DNA of 64,000 bases. Origin: Burkholderiaceae bacterium 26. Its GTDB lineage: Bacteria > Pseudomonadota > Gammaproteobacteria > Burkholderiales > Burkholderiaceae. How positions within the stretch are numbered: the stretch's first letter is position 1; each line of letters opens with the position of its first letter. The notes under the pieces are model-generated. The model had not been told where the DNA came from. It did no database searches and saw only the letters and a program-made list of their open reading frames with translations. Positions 1 through 9,130 of this stretch are shown piece by piece. Made by a program: the position numbers and the translations under genes. Location of the stretch: contig JYOB01000016.1 in NCBI GenBank assembly GCA_000955795.1, forward strand, positions 459,908 to 523,907, given 5' to 3'.

Positions 1-35
1 CAATGACGGCCGCCCAACATCCGGAAGGAGATGCC

Positions 36-1256
36 ATGCAAACCACCACCACGACATTGACCCGGGAGAACGTTGGCCCTGGTGTCGCCATGACCCTCGG
101 GCTGTGCTTCATCGTTGCGCTGCTTGAGGGGCTCGATCTGCAATCCATCGGTGTGGCCGCGCCGCGCATGGCGCGCGAGTTCGGCCTATCGGTCGGGCAG
201 ATGGGCCTGGCTTTCAGTGCCGGCACGTTCGGCCTGTTGCCGGGTGCCATGCTGGGCGGCCGCCTGGCCGACCGCATCGGCCGCAAGCGCGTGCTGATCC
301 TGGCCACAGCGCTGTTCGGCATCTTTTCGATCGCCACCGCGCACGTGTGGGATTTCAACAGCCTGCTGATGATCCGCGTGGCCACCGGTATCGGCCTGGG
401 TGCCGCCATGCCCAACCTGATCGCGCTGTGTGCTGAGGCAGTACCCACACGCCTGCGCAACACCGCCGTGAGCATCATGTATTGCGGCATCCCGTTTGGC
501 GGCGCTATCGCCGCGGTGGTCGGCATGTTGAGCGCGGGCGATTCCGGCTGGCGCCACATCTTCTACGTGGGCGGCTTCGGCCCGCTGGTGGTGGTGCCGC
601 TGCTGCTGACGCTGCAGGAATCGCGCCGGTTCGACGGCGCACAGCGTGGCGCCATTCAGCCACCGCCCGTGTCATGGGCACTGTTTGGCGAGCGCCGCAC
701 GACCGCCACGCTGTTCCTGTGGGTCAGCTATTTCTTCACGCTGATCGTGCTGTATTTCCTGCTCAACTGGCTGCCTTCGCTGATGGCCGCTCAGGGGCTG
801 AGCCGGCCGCAGGTGGGCATGGTGCAGATCCTGTTCAACATCGGTGGCGGTGCGGGTGCGTTGGGTATCGGCATGCTGATGGACGCGGCGCGCCCGCGCT
901 GGGTGGTGTCCGGCATGTATGTCGGCATCATCGCGGCGCTGTCGTTGCTGGCCGCTGCGGGCGGCATGGCGTCGATGTCGGCGGGGGCCTTCATGGCCGG
1001 GCTGTTTGTGATCGGCGCGCAGTCGGTGCTGTATGCGCTGGCGGCAGCCTACTACCCGACCGTCGTGCGCGGTACCGGCGTGGGCGCGGCGGTGGCGGTG
1101 GGCCGGCTGGGCTCGATCGCCGGGCCGCTGCTGGCGGGCCAACTGCTTGCGATGGGGCAGCACGCCACCACCATCATCGGCGCGAGCATCCCCGTCACCG
1201 TTGTTGCGGCGCTGGCGGCGTTGCTGCTGCTCAAGCGGCCGCGCGTGCAGGACTGA
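36..1256 (+). CDS. MFS transporter, aromatic acid:H+ symporter type
   Basis: Predicted inner-membrane carrier of about 406 residues with twelve hydrophobic segments. The loop between helices 2 and 3 carries the MFS signature GGRLADRIGRKR. The first helix motif LLEGLDLQSIGVAAPRM resembles the AAHS family (PcaK, BenK, MhpT), so an aromatic acid is the likely substrate; which one cannot be read. I start at the ATG at 36 because GGAAGGAG lies five bases upstream; an in-frame ATG at 3 has no visible ribosome site. A porin follows about 110 bases downstream on the same strand, which fits an uptake pair. Confidence 0.85.
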   Translation: MQTTTTTLTRENVGPGVAMTLGLCFIVALLEGLDLQSIGVAAPRMAREFGLSVGQMGLAFSAGTFGLLPGAMLGGRLADRIGRKRVLILATALFGIFSIATAHVWDFNSLLMIRVATGIGLGAAMPNLIALCAEAVPTRLRNTAVSIMYCGIPFGGAIAAVVGMLSAGDSGWRHIFYVGGFGPLVVVPLLLTLQESRRFDGAQRGAIQPPPVSWALFGERRTTATLFLWVSYFFTLIVLYFLLNWLPSLMAAQGLSRPQVGMVQILFNIGGGAGALGIGMLMDAARPRWVVSGMYVGIIAALSLLAAAGGMASMSAGAFMAGLFVIGAQSVLYALAAAYYPTVVRGTGVGAAVAVGRLGSIAGPLLAGQLLAMGQHATTIIGASIPVTVVAALAALLLLKRPRVQD

Positions 1257-1367
1257 CACAGCGCTTCTTCAGCGCCGTCCGCCCGGATGGCGCCTTCCAC
1301 GCATTCCAAACTACCGGCTCGCCAGACATGGGGGGCGGGACCGGCTCGACCCTAGGAGGGGCCGCAC

Positions 1368-2504
1368 ATGCAAACCACCACCTTGCCCACGCACTGTCTC
1401 GCACTGGCAGCGGCTACGTGCGCACTCGCCAGCGGCACCGCGAACGCCCAGAGCGTCACGCTTTACGGCCTGATCGACACCGGCATTGAATACGTGAGCC
1501 ATGCCAATGCCAACGGCAATGGCCTCACGCGCATCCCCTCCGTGACGGGAACGCTGCCCTCGCGCTGGGGCCTGCGCGGCGCTGAAGACCTGGGCAACGG
1601 CATGAAGGCCGTGTTCACGCTGGAAAGCGGTTTCAACACCGACACCGGCACCTCCGGCCAGGGCGGTCGTCTCTTCGGCCGGCAGGCGTGGGTCGGGCTC
1701 GCAAGCGATTACGGCACCGTCACGCTGGGCAGGCAGTACAGCATGGTGTTTCTGTCGCTGGCCGATGCTGACATTCTCGGCCCCAGCCAATACGCCATCG
1801 GGTCACTGGATGCCTACATTCCCAACGCACGTACCGACAACACGATCGCCTACAAGGGCACCTTCAGCGGCCTGACGGTGGGCGCCACGTATTCGTTCGG
1901 CCACGATGCGGCGGGCGGTGTGCCGGCGTCCGGCACCTGTGCGGGAGAGGTAGCGGGTAATGCATCGGCGTGCCGCACCATGTCGGCAATGGTGAAGTAC
2001 GACGCGGCCACCTTTGGCGTGGCCGGCGCCTACGAAGAGCAGCGCGGCGGCACAGGCGCCACTGCATCGTTCTTCAACGGCAGCGCGCCCATCGCGTTCA
2101 CCGATGCGGGCGACAAGGACCGCCGCATCGTCGCCAACGGCTACGTGAAGCTCGGCAACGCCAAGCTTGGCGTCGGCTGGATCGGCCGCCACCTGCAAGC
2201 CGTTGCCGGCGACGTGCGCTCCAACCTGTACTTCGTCAACGGCAGCTATCCGCTCACGGGTGCGCTCACGCTCGATGCCGGCCTGCTCCGTATCGTCAAT
2301 GCCGACCAGAGCCGCAGCGCAACGATGGCCGTGGTGCGCGGCGTCTATGCGTTGTCAAAGCGCACTGCGCTGTACGCGCAGACGGGCTATCTCTGGAACA
2401 GCGCCAACGCGCAGTATTCCGTCAGTGGCGGAGGGGGCGGCACCACGCCCGCCAAGGGCGTGAACCAGCTCGGCGCGATGGTTGGGATGCGAACGGCGTT
2501 TTGA
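1368..2504 (+). CDS. Outer-membrane porin, Burkholderia/Neisseria type (Porin_4)
   Basis: Predicted general porin of 378 residues. A signal peptide ends near ANAQ (about residue 28), and the mature protein opens with SVTLYGLIDTGIEY, the usual first strand of betaproteobacterial trimeric porins. SRWGLRGAEDLG and GRQAWVGL follow, and the protein ends in aromatic MRTAF as expected for BAM recognition. An AGGAGG site precedes the ATG. It lies behind the aromatic-acid carrier and ends 33 bases before the convergent SDR gene. A close paralogue is at 7328-8431. Confidence 0.9.
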   Translation: MQTTTLPTHCLALAAATCALASGTANAQSVTLYGLIDTGIEYVSHANANGNGLTRIPSVTGTLPSRWGLRGAEDLGNGMKAVFTLESGFNTDTGTSGQGGRLFGRQAWVGLASDYGTVTLGRQYSMVFLSLADADILGPSQYAIGSLDAYIPNARTDNTIAYKGTFSGLTVGATYSFGHDAAGGVPASGTCAGEVAGNASACRTMSAMVKYDAATFGVAGAYEEQRGGTGATASFFNGSAPIAFTDAGDKDRRIVANGYVKLGNAKLGVGWIGRHLQAVAGDVRSNLYFVNGSYPLTGALTLDAGLLRIVNADQSRSATMAVVRGVYALSKRTALYAQTGYLWNSANAQYSVSGGGGGTTPAKGVNQLGAMVGMRTAF

Positions 2505-2537
2505 TGATGTGGAAGGGAGGAGAGCACCGTCACCCCG

Positions 2538-3398
2538 TCACCCATTGACGATCTCCCCCCCATTCGGATGCAGCGTCTGCCCCGTCATATAGCTCGCATC
2601 GGCAGACGCGAGAAAGATGTAGCAGGGGGCCACTTCATCCGGCTGCCCGGCCCGGCCCAATGGCTCCTTGCTGCCAAACTTGGCGACCTGCTCGGCATCG
2701 AAGGTGGATGGGATCAACGGTGTCCAGATCGGCCCCGGTGCCACGGCGTTTACTAGGATGCCCTTGTCCGCCAGCTGCTGCGCCAGCGAGCGCGTGAACG
2801 CCACGATCGCGCCCTTGGTGGCGGCGTAGTCCACGAGGTGCCCGCTGCCGCGAAACGCCGTGACCGACGTCGTCGTGATGATGCGCGCGCCTTCATGCAA
2901 GTGCGGTAGCGCCGCTCGTATCAAATAGAACATCGCAAAGACATTGGTGCGGAACGTGCGCTCCAGCTGCGCCGCATCAATGTCGGCCAGGCTTTGCTGC
3001 GGATGTTGTTCTGCGGCATTGCTGACGACGAGATCGATCTTGCCGAACATGGCCACCGCCTGAGTGACCACCGCGCGGGCATGCGCTTCGTCGCCCAGGT
3101 CGCCGGCAATGGCTTCGCAGCGGCGGCCCGTGGCGCGTACGAGGCGGCAGGTCTGGTTGGCGTCGTCGTGTTCATCCAGGTAGGCGATCAGCACGTCGGC
3201 GCCTTCCTTGGCGAAGCCGATGGCGACGGCGCGTCCGATGCCGCTATCGCCGCCGGTGATGATGGCCACCTTGTCTGCCAGCTTGCCGCTACCGACGTAA
3301 TTCTCCATCTCCGCGCGGGGGCGCGGCGTCATGTTGCCCTCGGTGCCGGGCTGGCGGTCCTGATGCTGTGGCGGTTGCTGCTGTGGCTGGTCTGGCAT
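2538..3398 (-). CDS. SDR family NAD(P)-dependent oxidoreductase (YghA/general stress 39 type)
   Basis: Classical short-chain dehydrogenase, about 286 residues. An N-terminal extension rich in Gln and Pro (MPDQPQQQPPQHQDRQPG) precedes the Rossmann motif TGGDSGIGRA. NAAEQ, a catalytic YAATK (Tyr-x-x-x-Lys) and the PGPIWTPLIPS segment follow. This layout matches the glucose/ribitol-dehydrogenase-like YghA and Gsp39 group, whose physiological substrate is poorly known. A longer reading from 3536 is open, but the ATG at 3398 begins the usual tail of this group. The gene is single and convergent with the upstream porin. Confidence 0.85.
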   Translation of the reverse strand: MPDQPQQQPPQHQDRQPGTEGNMTPRPRAEMENYVGSGKLADKVAIITGGDSGIGRAVAIGFAKEGADVLIAYLDEHDDANQTCRLVRATGRRCEAIAGDLGDEAHARAVVTQAVAMFGKIDLVVSNAAEQHPQQSLADIDAAQLERTFRTNVFAMFYLIRAALPHLHEGARIITTTSVTAFRGSGHLVDYAATKGAIVAFTRSLAQQLADKGILVNAVAPGPIWTPLIPSTFDAEQVAKFGSKEPLGRAGQPDEVAPCYIFLASADASYMTGQTLHPNGGEIVNG

Positions 3399-3553
3399 GG
3401 CGGGCTCGCTATGAAAGGGTGGATACACCGTTTCAGCACGCCGCATGCCATTGCGCCTGAACGCGGCGTGAGGAGCACTCTCGGGCGCATGCCCTGCGGC
3501 ACGCCGTTTGCTCTGCTGGTGGAACAGACTCCACATCGACCACGGGAGGCGCC

Positions 3554-4045
3554 ATGGACACGCTGCTGTTCCTGTTTGGCGAAGGCAAGGATCTCAACCC
3601 GCTGCAAACCGCGATGCGCGCGGTGGTCGTGTTCGCCATCGGCTTGGCGCTGGTGCGCCTGTCGGGCCGGCGCTCGTTCGGGCAGCGCGCGCCGTTCGAC
3701 TTCGTCGTCGCCGTGTTGCTAGGGGCGACGTTGAGTCGCGCGATTGTCGGCGCGTCCCCGTTTGTGGCCACGCTGTCGGCGTCGCTCGCGCTGGTGGCCG
3801 TGCATCGCCTGCTGGGGTGGGCGTGCGTGCGGCTGCCGAAGCTGGACCGGCTCATCGCCGGCCGCGAGCGCGAGGTCTATCGCGAAGGGCGTTTCGACCA
3901 AGGCCAGATGGATGCAGCGCTCATCACCGTGGGCGACTTGCAAGAGAGCGTGCGCCAGACCTTGGGCTCGCGCACGCTGGACGATGTGGAGGCCGCCATT
4001 CTGGAGCGCAACGGACAGGTCAGCCTGATCCGCAAGCGCCGCTGA
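3554..4045 (+). CDS. DUF421 domain membrane protein (YetF-like)
   Basis: Small protein of 163 residues with two to three N-terminal hydrophobic segments and a soluble C-terminal part. RLSGRRSFGQRAPFDFVVAV is typical of the DUF421/YetF family. The C-terminal half (EREVYREGRFDQ, LQESVRQ) is the usual cytoplasmic domain. Biochemical function is unknown; members of the family in spores are germinant-complex-related, but that does not transfer here. GGGAGG lies just upstream of the ATG. The next gene starts 35 bases downstream. Confidence 0.8.
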   Translation: MDTLLFLFGEGKDLNPLQTAMRAVVVFAIGLALVRLSGRRSFGQRAPFDFVVAVLLGATLSRAIVGASPFVATLSASLALVAVHRLLGWACVRLPKLDRLIAGREREVYREGRFDQGQMDAALITVGDLQESVRQTLGSRTLDDVEAAILERNGQVSLIRKRR

Positions 4046-4080
4046 TTTTGCACACCCGCACCCGCACACCGGAGCCGACC

Positions 4081-4347
4081 ATGCGAGACAAGCAACAGAA
4101 GGAAAACCGAGACGCCAAACAACGCAAGGCCGATTTGGAACAAGCCGAATCGCATCGCAAACCAGGCGACCGGCCGGCCAGTGCGGAAGTGGGCCGCACC
4201 GGCAGCACGGCACCCAAGCCGCAAAGCCGGCACGACACGCTGCGCCGCATGCGCCAGGGCGAGGTGGCGCCCGGCATCAAGCCCGACAAGCTGCACGACC
4301 CCGGAGACCAGACCCCCGACGCTTCACCCACAGATAACCGCAGCTGA
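4081..4347 (+). CDS. Small hydrophilic protein, function unknown
   Basis: An 88-residue, strongly charged protein (MRDKQQKENRDAKQRKADLE...) rich in Lys, Arg, Glu, Gln and Pro and without hydrophobic segments; it is probably disordered. It ends seven bases before the GTG proposed for the NRAMP-type carrier, so the two may be cotranscribed. I recognise no family. It could be a stress-type hydrophilic protein, but that is a guess from composition only. Confidence 0.5.
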   Translation: MRDKQQKENRDAKQRKADLEQAESHRKPGDRPASAEVGRTGSTAPKPQSRHDTLRRMRQGEVAPGIKPDKLHDPGDQTPDASPTDNRS

Positions 4348-4354
4348 GCGCAAC

Positions 4355-5626
4355 GTGCCTGCCGCAGACGACGCCCCGTGGTACCGCCGGTTGGGGCCCG
4401 GCCTGATCACCGGCGCCGCCGATGACGATCCGAGCGGGATCGCCACCTATGCGCAGGCCGGCGCGCAGATGGGTACCGGCATGCTATGGACGCTATTGCT
4501 GACGCTGCCCCTGATGATTTCCATCCAGCTCGTCAGCGCCCGCTTGGGGCGTGTGTCTGGCCGGGGCGTGGTCGCCAACATCCGGCGGCATCAGTCGCCG
4601 TGGCTCGCCTATGCGTTTGTGGCGCTGGTGACGCTTGCCAACATCATCAACGTGGGTGCCGATATCGCGGCCATGGGCGACAGCGTGCGCCTGCTTCTGG
4701 GGGGGGCGACAGCGTGGTATGCATGCCTGTTTGCCGTCTTCACGCTCGTGCTGCAAGTCTGGATGCCGTACCGCCGCTATGCGCGCTATCTGCAATGGAC
4801 TGCGCTGTCACTGCTGGCCTATGTGGCCACGGCGTTTGTCGTGAAAGTGGACTGGGCGCACGCGCTGCACGACACCGTGGTGCCCCGGCTGCATTGGTCG
4901 AAAGACTATGCAATGACGCTGGTGGCGGTGTTTGGCACCACCATCAGCCCCTATCTGTTTGTGTGGCAGGCCGCAGGCGAAGTCGAAGAGACGCGGCTGG
5001 CCGAAGACGAAGCGCCGCTCAAGAAAGCGCCGTGGCAGGCGAAGGATCAGCTCGCACGCATCCGCATCGACACCACGGTCGGGATGGTGGTGTCGGCGCT
5101 GATCGCCTTCTGCATCATGCTGACGGCCGCTTACGCACTGCACACGCACGGCATCACGCAAATCGAGACCTGCGCACAGGCCGCTGAAGCGCTCAAGCCC
5201 GTGGCCGGGCGATTTGCGCAAACGTTGTTTGCCGTGGGCGTGATCGGCACGGGGCTGCTGGCGGTGCCGGTGCTGGCGGGCTCCGCCGCCTATGCCGCTG
5301 CCGAGGCCTTCCAGTGGCACAGCAGCCTGGAGGCGAAGGTGCACCGCGCGCCCAAGTTCTACCTGTTCCTGGCGCTCGTGATGGCGGTGGCCACGGTGAT
5401 GGTGTTCTTGCCCATCGAGCCTTTCAAGCTGCTGTATTGGGCTGCGGTGCTCAATGGCGTGGCGGCTACGCCCGTCATGGTGATGCTGCAGTTGATGTCG
5501 CGCCGCAAGGCCGTGATGGGGCCGTTCCGCAGCTCCCGGCTGCTGCATGGCACGGCGTGGCTGGCGACGCTGAGCATGTGCGCCAGTACGCTGCTGTTCT
5601 TCGTGCTGGCCGCGCGCGGTTCGTAA
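4355..5626 (+). CDS. NRAMP-family metal ion transporter, non-canonical motif variant
   Basis: Inner-membrane carrier of about 423 residues with roughly eleven helices. The first helix has DDDPSG (residues 23-28) where Mn/Fe NRAMPs have DPGN. The equivalent of the helix-6 MPH motif reads GTTISPYLFVWQ, so the metal-coordinating Met and the His are absent. The family is clear from the GPGLITGAADDDPSG start and the overall helix pattern. The substrate may therefore not be Mn2+ and could be another divalent ion. I start at the GTG at 4355, since the reading frame further upstream overlaps the preceding gene and lacks family similarity. Confidence 0.8.
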   Translation: MPAADDAPWYRRLGPGLITGAADDDPSGIATYAQAGAQMGTGMLWTLLLTLPLMISIQLVSARLGRVSGRGVVANIRRHQSPWLAYAFVALVTLANIINVGADIAAMGDSVRLLLGGATAWYACLFAVFTLVLQVWMPYRRYARYLQWTALSLLAYVATAFVVKVDWAHALHDTVVPRLHWSKDYAMTLVAVFGTTISPYLFVWQAAGEVEETRLAEDEAPLKKAPWQAKDQLARIRIDTTVGMVVSALIAFCIMLTAAYALHTHGITQIETCAQAAEALKPVAGRFAQTLFAVGVIGTGLLAVPVLAGSAAYAAAEAFQWHSSLEAKVHRAPKFYLFLALVMAVATVMVFLPIEPFKLLYWAAVLNGVAATPVMVMLQLMSRRKAVMGPFRSSRLLHGTAWLATLSMCASTLLFFVLAARGS

Positions 5627-5707
5627 AACGGCAAGCACCGGGGTTGCGTGCCTTGGGCGAAGCCGTGCAGCAGGCGCGGTGTCGTGTTGCCCAACAAGGG
5701 GTCAATC

Positions 5708-5815
5708 ATGAAAGCTGTCGTATTCCACGGCGTCGGCGACGTCCGCCTGGAAGACGTGCCCGTGGTGCCGCGCTCCACATCGCAGATCAGCCCGCCCGTC
5801 TGCCGGCTTGCATGA
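5708..5815 (+). pseudogene. 5' remnant of a zinc-dependent alcohol dehydrogenase
   Basis: The ATG at 5708 opens MKAVVFHGVGDVRLEDVP, the typical first strand of zinc-dependent alcohol dehydrogenases. Similarity stops after about 19 codons and the frame ends at 5815 after 35 codons. No zinc-binding or nucleotide-binding part follows before the next gene at 6018. This looks like the scar of a deletion that removed the rest of the gene. The surrounding 390-base gap holds nothing else I can identify. Confidence 0.6.
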
Positions 5816-6017
5816 AGGCGCGGCCCCAACTGGGACGGTGCAGGAGATGGGCTCGTCACCAAGCGTGGAATCCGGCCAGTTTTGCAACGCGAGGCGCGAC
5901 GCAAGCCATGTTCCACGCCAGCCCGGGCTCTGGCGCCCAGGTGGCCCCGGAATCGCGCGATAATGCAGGACTTTCCTGCTGTTTTCCTGCCGTCCCCCGC
6001 CTTTCTGCTGCCCTGCC

Positions 6018-7253
6018 ATGACCGGACTGACCACCGCCCTCCTGCACGCCGACCGTGAAGCCGGCGTCGAGCACTACGCCATCCACAAGCCGCTTCACAC
6101 GTCCACCACGTACGGCTATACCGATACGCGCGAGCTGATCGACGTGTTCCAGGGCAAGCCCGGCTATACCTACGCGCGCCAGGGCAACCCGACCACGGCC
6201 GCACTGGAAGCCAAGATCACGATGATGGAAGCAGGCGTGGCCACCGCGTGCTTCGCCACCGGCATGGCGGCCATCATGGCGGTGTTTTCGACCATGCTGC
6301 GCGCGGGCGACCACGTGGTCTCCAGCGCCTTCCTGTTCGGCAACACCAACAGCGTGTTCGAAACGCTGCGCAACCTCGGCGTGGAAGTGACGTTCGTCGA
6401 TGCCACGTCTGCCCAGGCCGTGGCCGACGCTGTGCAGCCAAATACACGCCTCGTCTTCGTGGAAACCATTGCCAACCCGCGCACCCAGGTGGCGGATCTG
6501 AAGGGCATTGGCGATGTCTGCAAGGCACGCGGCCTGATCTACGTGGTCGATGGCACGATGACCTCGCCGTGGCTGTTCCGCGCGCGCGATGCGCAGGCGA
6601 GCCTGGTGGTGCATTCGCTGTCCAAGTACATCGGCGGGCACGGCAACGCGCTGGGCGGCGCGGTGGTGGATACCGGGCTGTTCGACTGGGCGGCGTATCC
6701 GAACATCTATCCGGCATACCGCAAGGCCAAGCCGGAAATGCAGGGCATCCAGCAGATTCGCAAGAAGGGCCTGCGCGACCAGGGCGCGACGTTGATTGCC
6801 GATGCCGCGCACCGCATTGCCGTGGGGGCCGAAACAATGGCGCTGCGCATTGACCGGACCTGCAGCAACGCCCTGGCGCTGGCCCGCACGCTGGCTGCGC
6901 ACCCGAAGGTGGCACGCGTGTATTACCCCGGCCTGCCGGAGCACCCTGAGCATGCCCGCGCCACAGAGCTCTTCCGTCACTACGGCGGCCTGCTGAGCTT
7001 CGAACTGGTGGACGGGGCAGACTACGTCGACATGCTCGACCACCTGCGCTACGCCGTGCGCGCTACGCATCTGGGCGATACACGCACCCTGGTGATTCCG
7101 GTCGCCCCGACCATCTACTGGGAAATGGGCGCGGAGCGCCGCGCGTCGATGGGCATTGCGGATTCGTTGGTCCGCGTGTCGGTTGGCATTGAAGATGAGG
7201 CCGATTTGGTGGCGGATTTCACGCAGGCGCTGGACGCTACGGCCATCGGCTGA
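6018..7253 (+). CDS. Cystathionine gamma-synthase/methionine gamma-lyase family PLP enzyme
   Basis: A 411-residue fold-type I PLP enzyme of the Cys/Met metabolism family. TYARQGNPT (about residues 51-59) holds the phosphate-binding Tyr and Arg, VVDGT has the pyridine-nitrogen Asp178, and HSLSKYIGGHG places the Schiff-base lysine at K203. The family makes or breaks C-S bonds at the gamma carbon of Met or Cys derivatives. The exact reaction (gamma-synthase, gamma-lyase or sulfhydrylase) cannot be told by eye. No methionine genes are near. A strong terminator follows at 7283-7318. Confidence 0.85.
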   Translation: MTGLTTALLHADREAGVEHYAIHKPLHTSTTYGYTDTRELIDVFQGKPGYTYARQGNPTTAALEAKITMMEAGVATACFATGMAAIMAVFSTMLRAGDHVVSSAFLFGNTNSVFETLRNLGVEVTFVDATSAQAVADAVQPNTRLVFVETIANPRTQVADLKGIGDVCKARGLIYVVDGTMTSPWLFRARDAQASLVVHSLSKYIGGHGNALGGAVVDTGLFDWAAYPNIYPAYRKAKPEMQGIQQIRKKGLRDQGATLIADAAHRIAVGAETMALRIDRTCSNALALARTLAAHPKVARVYYPGLPEHPEHARATELFRHYGGLLSFELVDGADYVDMLDHLRYAVRATHLGDTRTLVIPVAPTIYWEMGAERRASMGIADSLVRVSVGIEDEADLVADFTQALDATAIG

Positions 7254-7282
7254 GCCGACACCGTTCTGGCTTTGCAGTTTGA

Positions 7283-7318
7283 AGGCCCGCCCACTCGCAC
7301 AGAGTGGCGGGCCTTTTT
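7283..7318 (+). terminator. Rho-independent terminator of the PLP-enzyme gene
   Basis: AGGCCCGCC and GGCGGGCCT form the base of a long GC stem extended by ACTC/GAGT around a short GCACA loop, with one bulged C. It is followed by TTTTT on the plus strand. It lies 30 bases after the stop at 7253 and before the convergent porin stop at 7328. The minus side lacks a comparable T run. Confidence 0.85.
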
Positions 7319-7327
7319 CATGGCGTG

Positions 7328-8431
7328 TCAGAACACATGCCGGATGCCGACCATCGTGCCGAGCTGGTTTCCCCCGGCAGCCGGTGCTGCGCCCGTGGCA
7401 GCACTGTCCACCGACAGTGCCAGGCTGCCGCGGTTGTCGATATAGCCGACCGTGGCATACACCGACGAGCGCTTGCTGAACGCGTAGCTGGCGCGCACCG
7501 CCCCCAGCCATGCCTTGTTGGCGCTGTTGTGGAACCGCAGGTGGAACACCTCGCCCGAGAGCGTGAGTGCCGGTGTCAGGTCGTACGCGGCGCCCGCATA
7601 GAAGAGGTCGCTGCGCGGCGTGGTGGATGCGCCATTGCGGCGGCCGATCCAGCCCAGGCCGACCTTCGCGCGGTCGAACAGCGCATAGCCGCCCAACGCC
7701 ATGCGCTCATCCTTGAGCGAGCTTGACGTCAACCCGGCAAACGCGCCGGGCCCGCCGCGCTGGGAATCATATGCGGCGGAAACGCCCCACTTGCCGGTCT
7801 CGTACATCAGCAACGCAGACCACTCGCGACAGGCGCGCGTGTCGGCAGGGTTTTCGCCTGCGCAGTTGGTGCCGGACGGGCTGGGGCCCGCGTTGACGGC
7901 ATCGCGGCCAAAGCTGTAGGTGGCACCGACCGTGAACCCGCCGAACTTGCCCTTGTAGGCAATGGCGTTGTCGGCGCGGGCGTTGGGCAGGTAGGTGTCG
8001 AGCGAGCTGGAACCGTACGCATTGGGGCCGAGCAGGTCGGTATCGAGCGAAGCCCAGAACAGCATCGTGTACTGACGGCCGAAGCTGATTTGCCCCCAGT
8101 TGTTGGACAGGCCCACCCACGCCTGCCGACCAAACAGGCGGCCGCCCTGGTTGCTCGTGCCGCTGTCGGGTGCGAAGCCCGATTCCAGTGTGAACAGCGC
8201 CTTGGCGCCGCCGCCCAGGTCTTCGGTGCCGCGCAGGCCCCAGCGCGAGGGCACCGTGCCGCTCAGGTTGGGCATGCGCACGACGCTATTGCCTGCCGAG
8301 CCGATGCGGTTGACGTATTCGACGCCCGTATCGATGACGCCGTACAGCGTCACGGACTGGGCTGCTGATTGTGCGGCGGCAAGCGCGGGCGCTGCCAGCA
8401 GCAAGGGAAACGCCAGGTGGCGCAGGTTCAT
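7328..8431 (-). CDS. Outer-membrane porin (Porin_4), upstream paralogue of 1368-2504
   Basis: Predicted 367-residue trimeric porin. The signal peptide MNLRHLAFPLLLAAPALAAA is followed by a mature start QSVTLYGVIDTGVEYVN, and the C-terminus is MVGIRHVF. It shares blocks such as SRWGLRGTEDLG, GRLFGRQAWVGLS and AYKGKFGGFTVGATYSFG with the porin at 1368-2504, so the two are recent paralogues. The ATG at 8431 is chosen because GGAGGAG lies just upstream and a signal peptide begins there; the open frame runs further upstream without either. It is next to, and on the same strand as, the salicylate genes. Confidence 0.9.
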   Translation of the reverse strand: MNLRHLAFPLLLAAPALAAAQSAAQSVTLYGVIDTGVEYVNRIGSAGNSVVRMPNLSGTVPSRWGLRGTEDLGGGAKALFTLESGFAPDSGTSNQGGRLFGRQAWVGLSNNWGQISFGRQYTMLFWASLDTDLLGPNAYGSSSLDTYLPNARADNAIAYKGKFGGFTVGATYSFGRDAVNAGPSPSGTNCAGENPADTRACREWSALLMYETGKWGVSAAYDSQRGGPGAFAGLTSSSLKDERMALGGYALFDRAKVGLGWIGRRNGASTTPRSDLFYAGAAYDLTPALTLSGEVFHLRFHNSANKAWLGAVRASYAFSKRSSVYATVGYIDNRGSLALSVDSAATGAAPAAGGNQLGTMVGIRHVF

Positions 8432-8477
8432 GAGGTCTCCTCCGTTGTGATTGTTTTTCAGCGATGCGTGACGTGCA

Positions 8478-9119
8478 TCAGGCGGCGAAATCTGGTTGTT
8501 GTGCCGGCGCGGCAGCCTTGAAGGCCGGATGCGCACTGGCGTGTTGGTAGATCGCCATCGCGCGCTCGTACTGCCCCAGCGAACACCCCATGCGCAGCGC
8601 GTTGGCAACCTGCGGCACCAGCGCCACGTCGGCCAGCGTTGGCGCATCTCCAAAGCACCATGGGCCGGTGCCGTAGCGCGCAAGCAAGCGCTCGACGGTC
8701 GCCATGCCTTCGTCGATCCAATGGCGATACCACGCGTCCTTCTGCTCGGGCGTGACCTTCAGCACGTCTTGCAGATAGCGCAGCACGCGCAGGTTGTTGA
8801 CGGGGTGGATGTCGCACGCGATGGCGTTGGCCAGTTCCAGCACGCGTGCGCGCTGCAATGGTTCGAGCGGAATCAGTCGTGGCTCGGGGTGGCGCGCATC
8901 GAGGTAATCGATGATCGCGAGCGACTGGCTCAATTGCATCTCGCCGTCGATGAGCGCCGGTACGCCCGCCGACGGGTTGATGTGCTCCACATAGCCTGCC
9001 GCGCGATGCTCGCCGGTGCGGATGTTCACCGGCAGCGTCTCGTACGGCAGCCCTTTGAGCGCCAGCGCAATGCGCACCCGATACGACGTCGAGCTGTTGA
9101 AGAAGCTGTAGAGCTGCAT
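8478..9119 (-). CDS. nagL: Maleylpyruvate isomerase, zeta-class GST
   Basis: A 213-residue zeta-class glutathione transferase. The N-terminal SSTSYRVRIALALKG is the glutathione-binding active-site motif of maleylacetoacetate/maleylpyruvate isomerases, and NPSAGVPALIDG and QSLAIIDYLD complete the thioredoxin half. In this operon it should isomerise maleylpyruvate to fumarylpyruvate with glutathione as cofactor. It is the last gene of the nag order and follows nagK by 11 bases. The same fold serves tyrosine breakdown (maiA), but the neighbours argue for the gentisate route. Confidence 0.88.
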   Translation of the reverse strand: MQLYSFFNSSTSYRVRIALALKGLPYETLPVNIRTGEHRAAGYVEHINPSAGVPALIDGEMQLSQSLAIIDYLDARHPEPRLIPLEPLQRARVLELANAIACDIHPVNNLRVLRYLQDVLKVTPEQKDAWYRHWIDEGMATVERLLARYGTGPWCFGDAPTLADVALVPQVANALRMGCSLGQYERAMAIYQHASAHPAFKAAAPAQQPDFAA

Positions 9120-9130
9120 GGCGCGGCCGC

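Noticed and set aside
5856-7511. Minus-strand 551-codon frame opposite the PLP enzyme
   Set aside because: It crosses a terminator and covers a real gene on the other strand.
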